The notes under the pieces were generated by a model. The model saw only the letters and a program-made list of their open reading frames with translations, ran no database searches and was not told where the DNA came from. This document shows, piece by piece, positions 25,629-34,513 of a stretch of DNA of 64,000 nt (positions are counted from its first letter, which is position 1; every line of letters starts with the position of its first letter). The stretch covers positions 62,001-126,000 of the forward strand of contig NZ_JACRSO010000002.1 in assembly GCF_014384745.1 (NCBI RefSeq), in the 5' to 3' direction. The stretch is from Luoshenia tenuis (GTDB taxonomy: Bacteria > Bacillota > Clostridia > Christensenellales > GCA-900066905). Both the position numbers and the translations under genes were made by a program.

Positions 25629-25714
25629 TATAAAAGTTCACAAAGAGGGATCGCGCTCCTCTGCTCAGCTTATGCTGATGCAGCGCTTCCAACATTTAGC
25701 TTTCTTAGGCAAAT

Positions 25715-25753
25715 GAAAAAGCACGTCGGGTTTTTAACCGCAAACGTGCTTCA
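25715..25753 (-). terminator. Terminator after rnhA
   Basis: On the minus strand AAGCACG and CGTGCTT pair, with further inner pairing, followed by TTTTT. It lies 38 bp past the rnhA stop codon. Confidence 0.65.
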
Positions 25754-25790
25754 CTTTCTTGACTTGTTTGTAAATCCCTCTAAAAGAAAC

Positions 25791-26270
25791 TTAGTCGATC
25801 TCGATGGCTGGCGCCTTCTCCTGAACGGATAGATGGCGATTTGCTTTGATCTGCCCGCGCGCCATTTCATCGCAACGATTATTTAGCGGGTTGTCCTGAT
25901 GTCCGGGTACCTTAACCCATTCTACGCTGTGACGCTGGGTTTCAGCTAAAATCGCGCGCCATAGGTCTTGATTCTCAACCGGCTTTTTAGTGCTGGTTTT
26001 CCAGCCGTTACGCTCCCAGTTTTTGAGCCAGCCTTTTTGAAAGGCATTGATCAAGTAGCTGCTGTCCGAGTGTAATTTTACCGTGCAATTTTCCTTTAGT
26101 GCTAAAAGCCCCTGCAATGCAGCGAACAGCTCCATTCGGTTATTGGTCGTATCCGGAATGTACCCACTCAGCTCTTTCGTGTGTGGGCCATATTGTAAAA
26201 TAACCGCCCATCCCCCGGGCCCCGGGTTCCCCGAGCAAGCTCCATCCGTATATACGACGACCTCTTTCAT
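25791..26270 (-). CDS. rnhA: Ribonuclease HI
   Basis: RNase HI (159 aa) cuts RNA in RNA-DNA hybrids. The catalytic set is visible: Asp9 (YTDGACSGNPGPGGW), Glu47 (NNRMEL), Asp69 (HSDSSYL), His124 (PGHQDNP) and Asp134 (NRCDEMA). The basic protrusion segment (KGWLKNWERNGWK) of type 1 enzymes is present. It has its own promoter and terminator. Confidence 0.96.
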   Translation of the reverse strand: MKEVVVYTDGACSGNPGPGGWAVILQYGPHTKELSGYIPDTTNNRMELFAALQGLLALKENCTVKLHSDSSYLINAFQKGWLKNWERNGWKTSTKKPVENQDLWRAILAETQRHSVEWVKVPGHQDNPLNNRCDEMARGQIKANRHLSVQEKAPAIEID

Positions 26271-26314
26271 GATTGCTCTTTACATCCTTTCAACGCACTC
26301 TAACATACCTGCTT

Positions 26315-26343
26315 ATTTTATCAGTTCACGCAGCTTAAGGCAA
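26315..26343 (-). promoter_or_regulatory. Sigma-A promoter of rnhA
   Basis: On the minus strand TTGCCT (26338-26343) is 17 nt from TAAAAT (26315-26320), about 45 bp upstream of the start codon. Confidence 0.65.
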
Positions 26344-26420
26344 TACTATTGTTTTTTTTATGAGCGCCAAACTATTTAAAATTGCGTGCAAATATATATT
26401 GAATTTTGTATAGGCTTTTA

Positions 26421-26449
26421 TTGACATAAGACCTATAGAATGATATAAT
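26421..26449 (+). promoter_or_regulatory. Consensus sigma-A promoter of tRNA-Trp
   Basis: Perfect TTGACA (26421-26426) and TATAAT (26444-26449) are separated by 17 nt, 24 bp before the tRNA. Confidence 0.88.
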
Positions 26450-26473
26450 TTTATACGTTGCAAGGCCAATTAT

Positions 26474-26548
26474 AGGGGCATGATGTAATTGGTAACATGG
26501 CAGTCTCCAAAACTGCTCTCGAGGGTTCGAGTCCTTCTGCCCCTGCCA
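26474..26548 (+). tRNA. tRNA-Trp(CCA)
   Basis: The acceptor is AGGGGCA/TGCCCCT, the anticodon stem GCAGT/ACTGC carries loop CTCCAAA giving CCA, the T loop is TTCGAGT and a GCCA end is encoded. It is a single-gene unit. Confidence 0.95.
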
Positions 26549-26570
26549 ACGGCATTTGCGCCGTATTGGG

Positions 26571-26605
26571 TACCGTCATTTACTTCGGTAAGTGGCGGTA
26601 TTTTT
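26571..26605 (+). terminator. Terminator after tRNA-Trp (UUCG tetraloop)
   Basis: A 13-bp stem (26571-26583/26588-26600, two G-T pairs) is capped by TTCG and followed by TTTTT. Confidence 0.9.
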
Positions 26606-26648
26606 ATATTCAAAGTGGCCAGGCACTGTAATGCTTTTTAATTGCAAA

Positions 26649-26678
26649 GCCAAAGGCACTTACAGTAGTGCCTTTGGC
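26649..26678 (-). terminator. Terminator after the GGDEF-EAL gene
   Basis: A perfect 12-bp stem GCCAAAGGCACT/AGTGCCTTTGGC with a 6-nt loop lies 18 bp past the stop codon. The minus-strand T tract is short. Confidence 0.65.
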
Positions 26679-26695
26679 CGATTTCATTATGCTAT

Positions 26696-29600
26696 TTATA
26701 CTTCGCGCTGTGCCTGACGTATTTCATTTAAAACCCGATTGCTTATTTGCGCCGCATGCGGGGCGGGCTCACCTAAATAGTAACCCTGTAAGTAACTCAC
26801 GCCACAGCGTATCAACGTATCCATTTCGCTGCGGGTTTCCACTCCTTCGGCAATCACCTGAATACCCCGTTCCCTGGTGTAGGAGAGTAAATTGCTCAAA
26901 ATCTTTTGCCTATCTTCGTCGATATCGATATCCCGAACGATGGACATATCGATCTTGACATACTGAGGAGATAAATAAAGCAGCATCGCTTCCCCATTAT
27001 AGCCTGTGCCATAATCGTCCAGCGCTAATGCGGCGCCCCATTTTTTTGTATATTCCTTTTTTAGCGTGACAAATACATCGTTTTGCTTTTCCTCTTCCGT
27101 TAGCTCCACGACGATGCGCGACAGATAGCGCTCATAACGTTTTTCAAAAAGCGCAAGATCCTGCAAGGAAAGGGTTTGGTTGGCGATGGAATTGATAAAG
27201 ATATGGCAGCTGCCCTCTACCCCCTCCAAGTTAGCAAAAGCATCCATTGCATTAAACCAGGTCAGCCGTTCGATTTGGTATAGCTTGGATTGTGAACGCG
27301 CCAGCGTTAAGATCTCCTGAGGCGTAATCAGAGAAGCCGATTTTGAGCGAATCAACGCCTCATAGGCAAAAATCTTTCCATCATGCGCGTCTACAATAGG
27401 CTGAAAATGGTACTCAAATAGCTTTTCTTCGATAAATCGGTTGATCTCTTCACTGTTCTCCAATATATAAGAGCCTGCCTGATATTCATTCCGGTCAAAC
27501 TGCCGAACTTCGCCTTTTACCGTATGCTTGACGGTGTACATGGCAAAATCCGCAAAACGAATGAGCTCTTCATAGGTGTTTGCATCCTTCGGGTACCAGG
27601 ATACGCCCGCAGAAGCTTTGACTTTAAACAGCGCATTATCTGGCAGCGGAAATAGCGTGTTGCTGATCTGCTCCCGCATATTTTGAATGGCAGAAAACGC
27701 GCGAGCCTCCTGTGCATAACCGTAGATGAATAGGTAGAACTCATCCCCGGAAACACGGGAAATTACCGCCCGGCGCGGTGCGTATTTTTTAAGCGTCCTG
27801 GCCATGCAGCGGATATATTGATCGCCAAAATCGTGCCCATAAGTATCGTTGATATATTTTAAATTATCTAAATCGAACATGACCATAGCGCTGCACTTCA
27901 GCTGGTCTTTATTGAGAAACAGTTGATCCAGCCTGGCATAAAACGCTCTGCGGTTGAGCAGATTAGTCAGCAAATCATAGTCGCGCTCGTATTCGATCTT
28001 CCGCTTTTCGATAACCTCTTGGGTAATATTTTCGATAATGCCATATATCTTGTTATCGCCTTGCTCAATCAGCTTCATGCGTACCCATTGCGATTGGCCT
28101 AGGGCGTCTTTGATCTTATAGATTTTTGCCCCTTCTGGCTCAATCGATTCTAAACAATCTTTTAACCCCTGCATGATTTGTGTAAAGGTGTCCGCATCTG
28201 TGTATCCATAATCCTTCTCGTTATCGTGCGCAATTCCCACGATCTCGAAAAAGTGTTTGGTATAAATAACGGTTTTTTCATCCTTCCTGTACTCAAACGC
28301 GCCAATCGCAACACTGGCGCTTTCGATGATCGCACTTAGCCGAGAAGCTGATTCAGCCACATTGCTGCTGAGAGATTCGACAGCGGATGCCAGCTCGTCG
28401 ATCTCTGCGATCCGCGTTCGCTCAAATTTAACCGGCAGATGAGGATTGCTGCTGCGCACCTTTTTAACAAGCTGTGTGATCGGGCTGGTGACGATGCGCG
28501 TCATGATGACCACACTCAAAAGGCCGATCAACAACACAATGCCCACTGCGATCAACACCGTTTTTCGCATCGCCTCTGAAAAACTAAATAGCCTGTCCCC
28601 CTCCAGGATCCCTACCAGCCCCCATTGCTCGTCGACAAAGGGAGTATTGCTGTTATATAACTGAAAGTACTGGATGCATCCATAAACATCCTTAGTCATG
28701 TTGCCCTGCTTCTGGATCTGATGACAGGTGCCGTACTGCGTCTGTAAAGCGAAACTAGTCGTTTCTTCGCCGCCAATCTGCTGCTTATAAACCGGCCCGT
28801 TGGCCAGCAGATTCTCAAATACCAGCATTTCAGAATCATCAGCGGTATGTAGGCCTAAGAGGTAGGAACCCGTTTTATCGTTTGCAATTTCATCGTAGGG
28901 CAGCAACTTTTTAATATAGTCTGTCGAAATCTCCACACCTAATACGCCGTAAGTTTCGCCGCTTTCTGCGCGGAGCGGTACAGAATAAGTCATGATTTCG
29001 ATGTCATTTGGCGATAAACGAAAGGGTCGGCTCCAATACCCCAGGTCGCCGTATTGAATATCCGGATATTCCTGAGCCGCACGATAGGGCTTATAATAAA
29101 AGTCGTAGGTAGTGTTTTCGGTTTGGGTTAAATCGAACTGCGGGCTCCAGTTGGTATCCATGGATATCCCCAGTTTCTGCGTAATTTCTGACGGCGCGAC
29201 CTCAACCATTATATCGCTATCATCATCCGCATTGGACAACGGATCAAGATCGCGGAAGTATATCCCCGCTTTCTTATCCCCGGCCCTATCCGTATCCAGA
29301 ATGAGGAAAGCACCGGTGACGGATTGCTTTCGCAGCATATATATTACGTTTTGAGAGTTCGCCTCAAGAATTTCACTCGCCAGCGCTGGATTATTTTCAA
29401 TCTCGGCATAACTGGCCCCTTTGGCAGCTAACGTTTGGCTGGCGGCGCTTTGGATGGATTGAACAGAATCATCCAGTTTGGACCAGCGCTGGATCATCTC
29501 ATTTTCCAGGTAGTTTTTACGGTTGATTACCCGCTCGTTCAAAATATCCACGGCATTTTGGTTCATTTGGTCCAATATACCGCCCAATATAATGCTTCCG

Positions 29601-29704
29601 CCAAACAGGCTCGTTTGGAGCAGCAGTACGACGATCATAGGGATCATCAGCTTGCGCATCATAGACGTGCCCTTGCCCTTTATATGGCGCATGCTGCTCC
29701 TCAT
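26696..29704 (-). CDS. Membrane GGDEF-EAL protein with extracellular sensor, HAMP and PAS-like domains
   Basis: A 1002-aa cyclic-di-GMP turnover protein. Order: signal-anchor helix (about 17-40), a 340-residue extracellular Cache-like sensor, a second helix (about 381-405), HAMP, a PAS-like segment (about 460-565), then GGDEF and EAL domains. The GGDEF motif near residue 652 reads SGDEF, and no RxxD inhibitory site precedes it. The EAL domain looks complete: YEALIR, FINS, VELTEEE, ALDDYGTGY, VKIDMS, AEGVET and LQGYYLG. The EAL side should therefore degrade cyclic-di-GMP; the GGDEF side may be active or regulatory. The start may be 29704 or the ATG at 29692. It follows an orphan solute-binding lipoprotein gene by 20 bp. 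Confidence 0.92.
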   Translation of the reverse strand: MRSSMRHIKGKGTSMMRKLMIPMIVVLLLQTSLFGGSIILGGILDQMNQNAVDILNERVINRKNYLENEMIQRWSKLDDSVQSIQSAASQTLAAKGASYAEIENNPALASEILEANSQNVIYMLRKQSVTGAFLILDTDRAGDKKAGIYFRDLDPLSNADDDSDIMVEVAPSEITQKLGISMDTNWSPQFDLTQTENTTYDFYYKPYRAAQEYPDIQYGDLGYWSRPFRLSPNDIEIMTYSVPLRAESGETYGVLGVEISTDYIKKLLPYDEIANDKTGSYLLGLHTADDSEMLVFENLLANGPVYKQQIGGEETTSFALQTQYGTCHQIQKQGNMTKDVYGCIQYFQLYNSNTPFVDEQWGLVGILEGDRLFSFSEAMRKTVLIAVGIVLLIGLLSVVIMTRIVTSPITQLVKKVRSSNPHLPVKFERTRIAEIDELASAVESLSSNVAESASRLSAIIESASVAIGAFEYRKDEKTVIYTKHFFEIVGIAHDNEKDYGYTDADTFTQIMQGLKDCLESIEPEGAKIYKIKDALGQSQWVRMKLIEQGDNKIYGIIENITQEVIEKRKIEYERDYDLLTNLLNRRAFYARLDQLFLNKDQLKCSAMVMFDLDNLKYINDTYGHDFGDQYIRCMARTLKKYAPRRAVISRVSGDEFYLFIYGYAQEARAFSAIQNMREQISNTLFPLPDNALFKVKASAGVSWYPKDANTYEELIRFADFAMYTVKHTVKGEVRQFDRNEYQAGSYILENSEEINRFIEEKLFEYHFQPIVDAHDGKIFAYEALIRSKSASLITPQEILTLARSQSKLYQIERLTWFNAMDAFANLEGVEGSCHIFINSIANQTLSLQDLALFEKRYERYLSRIVVELTEEEKQNDVFVTLKKEYTKKWGAALALDDYGTGYNGEAMLLYLSPQYVKIDMSIVRDIDIDEDRQKILSNLLSYTRERGIQVIAEGVETRSEMDTLIRCGVSYLQGYYLGEPAPHAAQISNRVLNEIRQAQREV

Positions 29705-29724
29705 CTCCTCTCGGCTGACTTTTT

Positions 29725-31191
29725 TTAGGAATTTACCGCCTCATCCAAATCCTCTTTCAACTGGGCAAACCAGGCATCAAAATTCTCATCCGTATCATAT
29801 TGTGCGATGGCCTCCTCGCGGGACATTCCCCCGGCCATCAATTCCACAATAGCGTCCCTGTCGGCTTTAGCTTTGTCGATCATCGAATTCTCCAATACAG
29901 CACGGGCATTGGTTCCATTTTCAAAAGCCTTACTGGTATACAGCTCATATTCGTTTACCGTTTCAACGGCGACCGGCATGGAAACCTTAAGATTCTCCGT
30001 CACCGCTGAGGGCTCCAATTGATCCAGAGCGCTAAGCAGCAGCTCTGCGTCATTCGCCGCCGTCTTGACCGGCAGATAGCCAGATTCAATTGAAAAGGCG
30101 ATGTTTCGCTCTTCCTGTGTAAACCATTTCAAAAATTCAAGCGACGCGCGCTCCCGCTTCTCGTCCGTCTTGCTTACGACCATGCCCGCCCCCTGCTGTA
30201 CGGCAACCTTAGTGCCGTTTTCAAAACACGGCGTGGGCAATACGCTGACTTCAATAGGATAGCTTTCCTCGTCATTTACCACAACGTGGTCCGGAAAGTA
30301 GGCGGCACCAGAAGTAGAGCCGACCAGCGCAATTAAATCGCCCGTCTTTGCATCGTCTGAACGGAAACGCCCATAATGGGCAAAGTATCCGTTAATATAG
30401 GGAATATAAAAATTATCCCAAAGCTTGCGTAAGATTTCTTGATCGCAGTTAAGGCTGACCTTTCCGTCAGTCACCTGAAAAATTTCGGTTCCCAATTGCT
30501 TGCAGCCTATGATCATATAATTTGCCATCGCATCCCGCCCAAAAAAGGCCTTCCCATCATTCGGCTCGGGGGTCAGGCTATCCGTCCACTCATAATAAGC
30601 CTGCGCGGTTTTTGTCAACCCTTCGATGGTCGAAAGCGCATCTGTCGATGCGCCGGTTGCCTGTGCAAACTTGTCCCAATCGGTTTGGTTAAGCATAAAT
30701 ACTTCCGTAGATTTTGCCGTCGGAAAGATTTTTAGCTTACTCCCCTCGCCAATACGCCCTTCTTCCAGATATTCGGGAATATACTGCGCCAGCTCTTCTT
30801 CCGTCATATACTGCCCAATATCGGCAACCAGCCCCATTTGGTCGATCTGGTACGCGGTATCGGCATAGGCGGCGAAGATTTCAGGAATCTCGCCCATCCC
30901 TACTTTTTTATTGGCGGCATCTACTACTTTTTCAGTCAAATCATTTACGCTGCCCTGCCCGATGGTTTCGACGACGATCCCTTTTTCGAGACCCATCGTC
31001 TCGTTAAACTCACTCACCAGCGCATCAAACGCCATTTTTTGCGGTCCATTATAATAATGCCATACCTCAATCACAGTGGGATTTTCAGCATCCAGCTGGC
31101 CATTCTGTTCATCTTGCGGATTGCAACCCGGTACAAGGAACAGGCCGCAGCATAACGCCCCGATTAGAAATGTTGAAAAAATACGCTTCAT
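29725..31191 (-). CDS. Extracellular solute-binding lipoprotein (ABC type 1 family)
   Basis: The 488-aa product starts MKRIFSTFLIGALCCGLF and has the lipobox LVPGC near residue 22, so it should be lipid-anchored outside the cell. It has the fold of family 1 (sugar-type) binding proteins: IEVWHYYNGPQKMAFDALV, followed by two lobes. ATG 31191 is chosen because GATGAGGG precedes it. No ABC permease or ATPase gene is near; the only partner in the operon is the membrane GGDEF-EAL protein. A role as ligand-binding subunit for that sensor is an inference. Confidence 0.88.
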   Translation of the reverse strand: MKRIFSTFLIGALCCGLFLVPGCNPQDEQNGQLDAENPTVIEVWHYYNGPQKMAFDALVSEFNETMGLEKGIVVETIGQGSVNDLTEKVVDAANKKVGMGEIPEIFAAYADTAYQIDQMGLVADIGQYMTEEELAQYIPEYLEEGRIGEGSKLKIFPTAKSTEVFMLNQTDWDKFAQATGASTDALSTIEGLTKTAQAYYEWTDSLTPEPNDGKAFFGRDAMANYMIIGCKQLGTEIFQVTDGKVSLNCDQEILRKLWDNFYIPYINGYFAHYGRFRSDDAKTGDLIALVGSTSGAAYFPDHVVVNDEESYPIEVSVLPTPCFENGTKVAVQQGAGMVVSKTDEKRERASLEFLKWFTQEERNIAFSIESGYLPVKTAANDAELLLSALDQLEPSAVTENLKVSMPVAVETVNEYELYTSKAFENGTNARAVLENSMIDKAKADRDAIVELMAGGMSREEAIAQYDTDENFDAWFAQLKEDLDEAVNS

Positions 31192-31280
31192 ACCCTCATC
31201 ATCCTCGTTTCTCAAAATGCATCTGCCGAATGCCAAAAAACAAGCTATGGCACACGAGTGTACAATAGCATATTCAATTC

Positions 31281-31309
31281 ATTATAGCATTTACTAAAGG
31301 GCCTGTCCA
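31281..31309 (-). promoter_or_regulatory. Sigma-A promoter of the binding protein/GGDEF-EAL operon
   Basis: On the minus strand TGGACA (31304-31309) is 17 nt from a perfect TATAAT (31281-31286), 90 bp upstream of the start codon. Confidence 0.75.
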
Positions 31310-31336
31310 TCGCTGCAGATTTTAATAAAAAGAAAT

Positions 31337-31368
31337 AAAAGAGCTGCGCTAATGCACAGCTCTTTTAT
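31337..31368 (-). terminator. Terminator of the oad operon
   Basis: A 10-bp stem AAAAGAGCTG/CAGCTCTTTT with a 10-nt loop is followed by a T-rich tract on the minus strand. Confidence 0.82.
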
Positions 31369-31388
31369 AAATCCGATTAATGCTACCC

Positions 31389-32852
31389 TTACTTAGGATA
31401 GACCTTTACATCCATGTTCACACCGATAGCTTTGCCCAACTGATAATTCGGCGCGGGCGCTTCGGCCTTAGGAGCCTCAGGGGCCGCAGCAGCAACGCTC
31501 TTGCCCTCCTGCTGCTCTTTGCGAGCTTTAAAGAAGTTCAGTGCCACCTGCGGGAAGAGCGCGTAGCTGAGCACATCCTCTTCCTGCTGAATCCACTCGG
31601 CGCACTCCGCGCGGTATTTATCCATCTCGGGCGGGATATCATCCGCCGGACGATGGGTAATCACGGGCTCATCGCCAATGATTTTCTTACGAACTTCCTC
31701 ATTGACCGGAGCGGGCAACTGACCGTATTCGCCACGGAGCAACCCCTTGGTCTCCTTGGAGTTCATCTTATAGCGTTCCCCCATCAGCACGTTCAAAACC
31801 GCCTGCGTACCGACGATCTGGCTGGTAGGCGTCACCAACGGCGGATACCCCATATCCTCGCGCACACGCGGTACTTCTGCCAATACATCCATCAGCTTTT
31901 CGCTGGCATTTTGCTGCTTCAGCTGGGAGATCAGGTTGGAGAGCATTCCGCCCGGCACCTGATAAAGCAGCGTATTGATATCCACGCTCAGCACCTTGGG
32001 ATCCAGGAACCCGTCGGCCTTCAGGCGATCGGCCACCTTGCGGAAGTGCACGGCGATCTCGCTGAGCTGCTGGAGATCCAGGCCAGTATCGTACTGCGTA
32101 CCCTTAAGGGTCGCGACCAACGGCTCGGTGGCCGGCTGTGAGGTACCGTTGCCCAGCGGGGACAGCGCCGTATCTACGATATCCACGCCCGCCTCAATGG
32201 CTTTCATCAGCACCATATCGCCGGTACCACTGGTGTTATGCGTATGCAGCTGGATCGGCACTTTGACCTTCTCCTTGAGTTGTTTGACCAGCTCATAAGC
32301 ATCAAACGGCAGCAAAAGGTTCGCCATATCCTTGATGCAGATCGAATCGGCTCCCATGGCCTCAAATTTCTGCGCCAACTCAACGAAATATTCCGTCGTA
32401 TGGACAGGACTGATGGTATAGCTCATCGCCAACTGGGCGTGACCGCCGTACTTTTTGATGGACTTGACAGCCTGCTCCATGTTTCGGGTATCGTTCAAGG
32501 CGTCAAATACGCGGATGATATCGATACCGTTTTCAATGGACTTTTTCACAAACTCATCGACCACATCGTCGGCGTAATGCTTGTAGCCTAAGATGTTCTG
32601 GCCGCGCAGCAACATCTGCAGTTTGGTATTGGGCAGAGCCTTGCGCAATTGGCGCAGCCTCTCCCAGGGGTCCTCGTTCAAAAAGCGCAGGCAGGAATCA
32701 AACGTAGCGCCGCCCCACACTTCCAGCGCATGGTAGCCCACCGCATCCAGCTTATCGCAGATCGGCAGCATCTCATCTAAGCGCATACGCGTCGCGGCCT
32801 GCGATTGGTGCGCATCGCGCAGGATCGTATCGCAAATCAAAACTTTAGCCAT
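31389..32852 (-). CDS. oadA: Oxaloacetate decarboxylase alpha subunit (carboxyltransferase)
   Basis: The 487-aa protein has the carboxyltransferase TIM barrel of the pyruvate carboxylase/OadA family (CDTILRDAHQSQAATRMRLD, VWGGATFDSC, MLLRGQNILGYKHY, QLHTHNTSGTG). It takes the carboxyl group from oxaloacetate and gives it to biotin. The usual C-terminal biotin domain is missing: an Ala/Pro linker ends in YQLGKAIGVNMDVKVYPK, and biotin is carried by a separate protein at 34090. GGAGG precedes ATG 32852. It is the last gene of the operon. Confidence 0.93.
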   Translation of the reverse strand: MAKVLICDTILRDAHQSQAATRMRLDEMLPICDKLDAVGYHALEVWGGATFDSCLRFLNEDPWERLRQLRKALPNTKLQMLLRGQNILGYKHYADDVVDEFVKKSIENGIDIIRVFDALNDTRNMEQAVKSIKKYGGHAQLAMSYTISPVHTTEYFVELAQKFEAMGADSICIKDMANLLLPFDAYELVKQLKEKVKVPIQLHTHNTSGTGDMVLMKAIEAGVDIVDTALSPLGNGTSQPATEPLVATLKGTQYDTGLDLQQLSEIAVHFRKVADRLKADGFLDPKVLSVDINTLLYQVPGGMLSNLISQLKQQNASEKLMDVLAEVPRVREDMGYPPLVTPTSQIVGTQAVLNVLMGERYKMNSKETKGLLRGEYGQLPAPVNEEVRKKIIGDEPVITHRPADDIPPEMDKYRAECAEWIQQEEDVLSYALFPQVALNFFKARKEQQEGKSVAAAAPEAPKAEAPAPNYQLGKAIGVNMDVKVYPK

Positions 32853-32867
32853 AATTTACCTCCATGT

Positions 32868-34046
32868 TTATTTGGCAAACATAGAAAGGAATACGCCGGC
32901 GGCAACGGCCGAGCCGATAACGCCCGCAACATTCGGTCCCATGGCATGCATCAGCAGGAAGTTCTTGGGATTCTCCTTCTGTCCCACCACCTGAGATACA
33001 CGCGCCGCCATCGGAACTGCCGAAACACCAGCAGAGCCGATCAGCGGGTTCACCTTGCCACCGGTGACCTTGTACATGATCTTGCCGAAAAGCACGCCGC
33101 CCGCCGTACCGAAAGCAAAGGCGATTAGGCCTAGGGCAATAATCAGCAACGTATCCGCCTGTAAGAATCGCTCCGCATTGGCGGTTGCGCCAACAGTCAC
33201 GCCCAGGAAGATCGTAACGATATTGATCAGCTCGTTCTGCGCGGTCTTGCTGATACGATCCACGACCTTGGATTCGCGCATCAGGTTACCCAGCATCAGC
33301 ATACCGATCAGCGGTGCGGCCGAGGGCAGTAACAAGGCGACAATAATCGTAACAGCGATGGGGAAAATGATCTTCTCTGTCTGAGAGACCGGACGCAGCT
33401 GCTCCATGATAACGTTGCGCTCTTTTTTGGTCGTCAGCGCTTTCATAATCGGCGGCTGGATAATCGGCACCAGCGCCATATAAGAGTATGCGGCCACAGC
33501 GATGGGCCCTAAATAGTCGGGAGCCAGCCGGCTGGTAACGTAGATGGCCGTCGGGCCGTCCGCACCGCCGATGATACCGATGGAAGCGGCAACGTTAACG
33601 TCAAAGCCCAGCAGCAGTGCGCCGATAAAGGCCACAAAGATGCCCAGCTGCGCGGCAGCGCCCAAAAGCAGGCTCTTGGGATTGGCGATCAGCGGACCAA
33701 AGTCCGTCATCGCGCCAATACCCAGGAAAATCAGCGGCGGATAGACGCCAAGTTTTACGCCTTGATATAGGTAATATAGCAATCCGCCCACCTGTTGGAC
33801 CTGTGTTGTCCCATCCTCTGCGACATAATAGGTCGGCTCGGCCATCAGGCCGCCCATGGGCAGGTTGACAAGCAGCATACCAAAGGCGATAGGCAAAAGA
33901 AGCAACGGTTCATATTGTTTTACAACGGCCAGATAGATCAGCACACAGGAAACCAGCAGCATTACTGCCTGCTGCCAAGTAATGACAGAAAAGCCGGTAT
34001 CCTGAGCGAATTTCAATAAAGTCTGGCCCAGATCGATATCAAACAT
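32868..34046 (-). CDS. oadB: Sodium-translocating decarboxylase beta subunit
   Basis: The 392-aa polytopic membrane protein (about nine spans) decarboxylates carboxybiotin and pumps Na+ out of the cell. Conserved family segments are visible: LGIGAMTDFGPLIANP, GIIGGADGPTAIY and NPLIGSAGVSAVPMAAR. It sits between oadA (15 bp) and the biotin carrier (43 bp). The energy stored in the Na+ gradient supports anaerobic growth on organic acids such as citrate. Confidence 0.96.
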   Translation of the reverse strand: MFDIDLGQTLLKFAQDTGFSVITWQQAVMLLVSCVLIYLAVVKQYEPLLLLPIAFGMLLVNLPMGGLMAEPTYYVAEDGTTQVQQVGGLLYYLYQGVKLGVYPPLIFLGIGAMTDFGPLIANPKSLLLGAAAQLGIFVAFIGALLLGFDVNVAASIGIIGGADGPTAIYVTSRLAPDYLGPIAVAAYSYMALVPIIQPPIMKALTTKKERNVIMEQLRPVSQTEKIIFPIAVTIIVALLLPSAAPLIGMLMLGNLMRESKVVDRISKTAQNELINIVTIFLGVTVGATANAERFLQADTLLIIALGLIAFAFGTAGGVLFGKIMYKVTGGKVNPLIGSAGVSAVPMAARVSQVVGQKENPKNFLLMHAMGPNVAGVIGSAVAAGVFLSMFAK

Positions 34047-34089
34047 TTTTCAACATCCTTTCCAAGGCCCTTACGTAAAGAAGGACGGA

Positions 34090-34458
34090 TTATTCGATCG
34101 TAGCCAGCACATCGCCGGAGTTGACGGCAGCACCCTGAGCGATCTGCACGCTGGTCACCTTGCCATCGCAGGGCGCAAACAGCTCGTTCTCCATCTTCAT
34201 GGCTTCCAGCACGAACATGACGTCACCGCTCTTGACCGTATCGCCAACCTTGACGTTAATGCTCAAAATGGTGCCCGGCATCGGCGCGGCCACCGTTTCC
34301 CCATTACCAGAAGCGGCAGGAGCAGCAGCAGGAGCCGGTGCGGCGGCGGGAGCGGGAGCTGCAGCAGGCGCAGCGACCGGAGCGGCAGCCGTGCCCGTTA
34401 CTTCTTCAACTTCAACTTCATAAGAAACACCGTTAACATTCACAACAAACTTGCGCAT
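34090..34458 (-). CDS. Biotin carboxyl carrier protein of the decarboxylase
   Basis: The 122-aa protein has an N-terminal strand region, an Ala/Pro-rich flexible linker (residues about 25-55), and a C-terminal biotinyl domain with the biotinylation motif EAMKMEN. It shuttles the carboxyl group between OadA and OadB. A strong GAGGAGG ribosome binding site suggests high expression, in line with its carrier role. Corresponding carriers in related pumps are called GcdC or MmdC. Confidence 0.93.
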   Translation of the reverse strand: MRKFVVNVNGVSYEVEVEEVTGTAAAPVAAPAAAPAPAAAPAPAAAPAASGNGETVAAPMPGTILSINVKVGDTVKSGDVMFVLEAMKMENELFAPCDGKVTSVQIAQGAAVNSGDVLATIE

Positions 34459-34513
34459 TATGTGGTTCCTCCTCTAATTTACTCTAGGATAAATGCAGTG
34501 CTCGCAAACCGTT

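Noticed and set aside
25490..25630. Chromosomal origin oriC
   Set aside because: DnaA boxes are present but dnaA/dnaN are not nearby, gene polarity converges rather than diverges in this area, and the sites fit promoter control better.
26375..26420. dif-like site (AT-rich TATATATT core)
   Set aside because: The flanking arms do not match the Firmicutes dif arms when read by eye.
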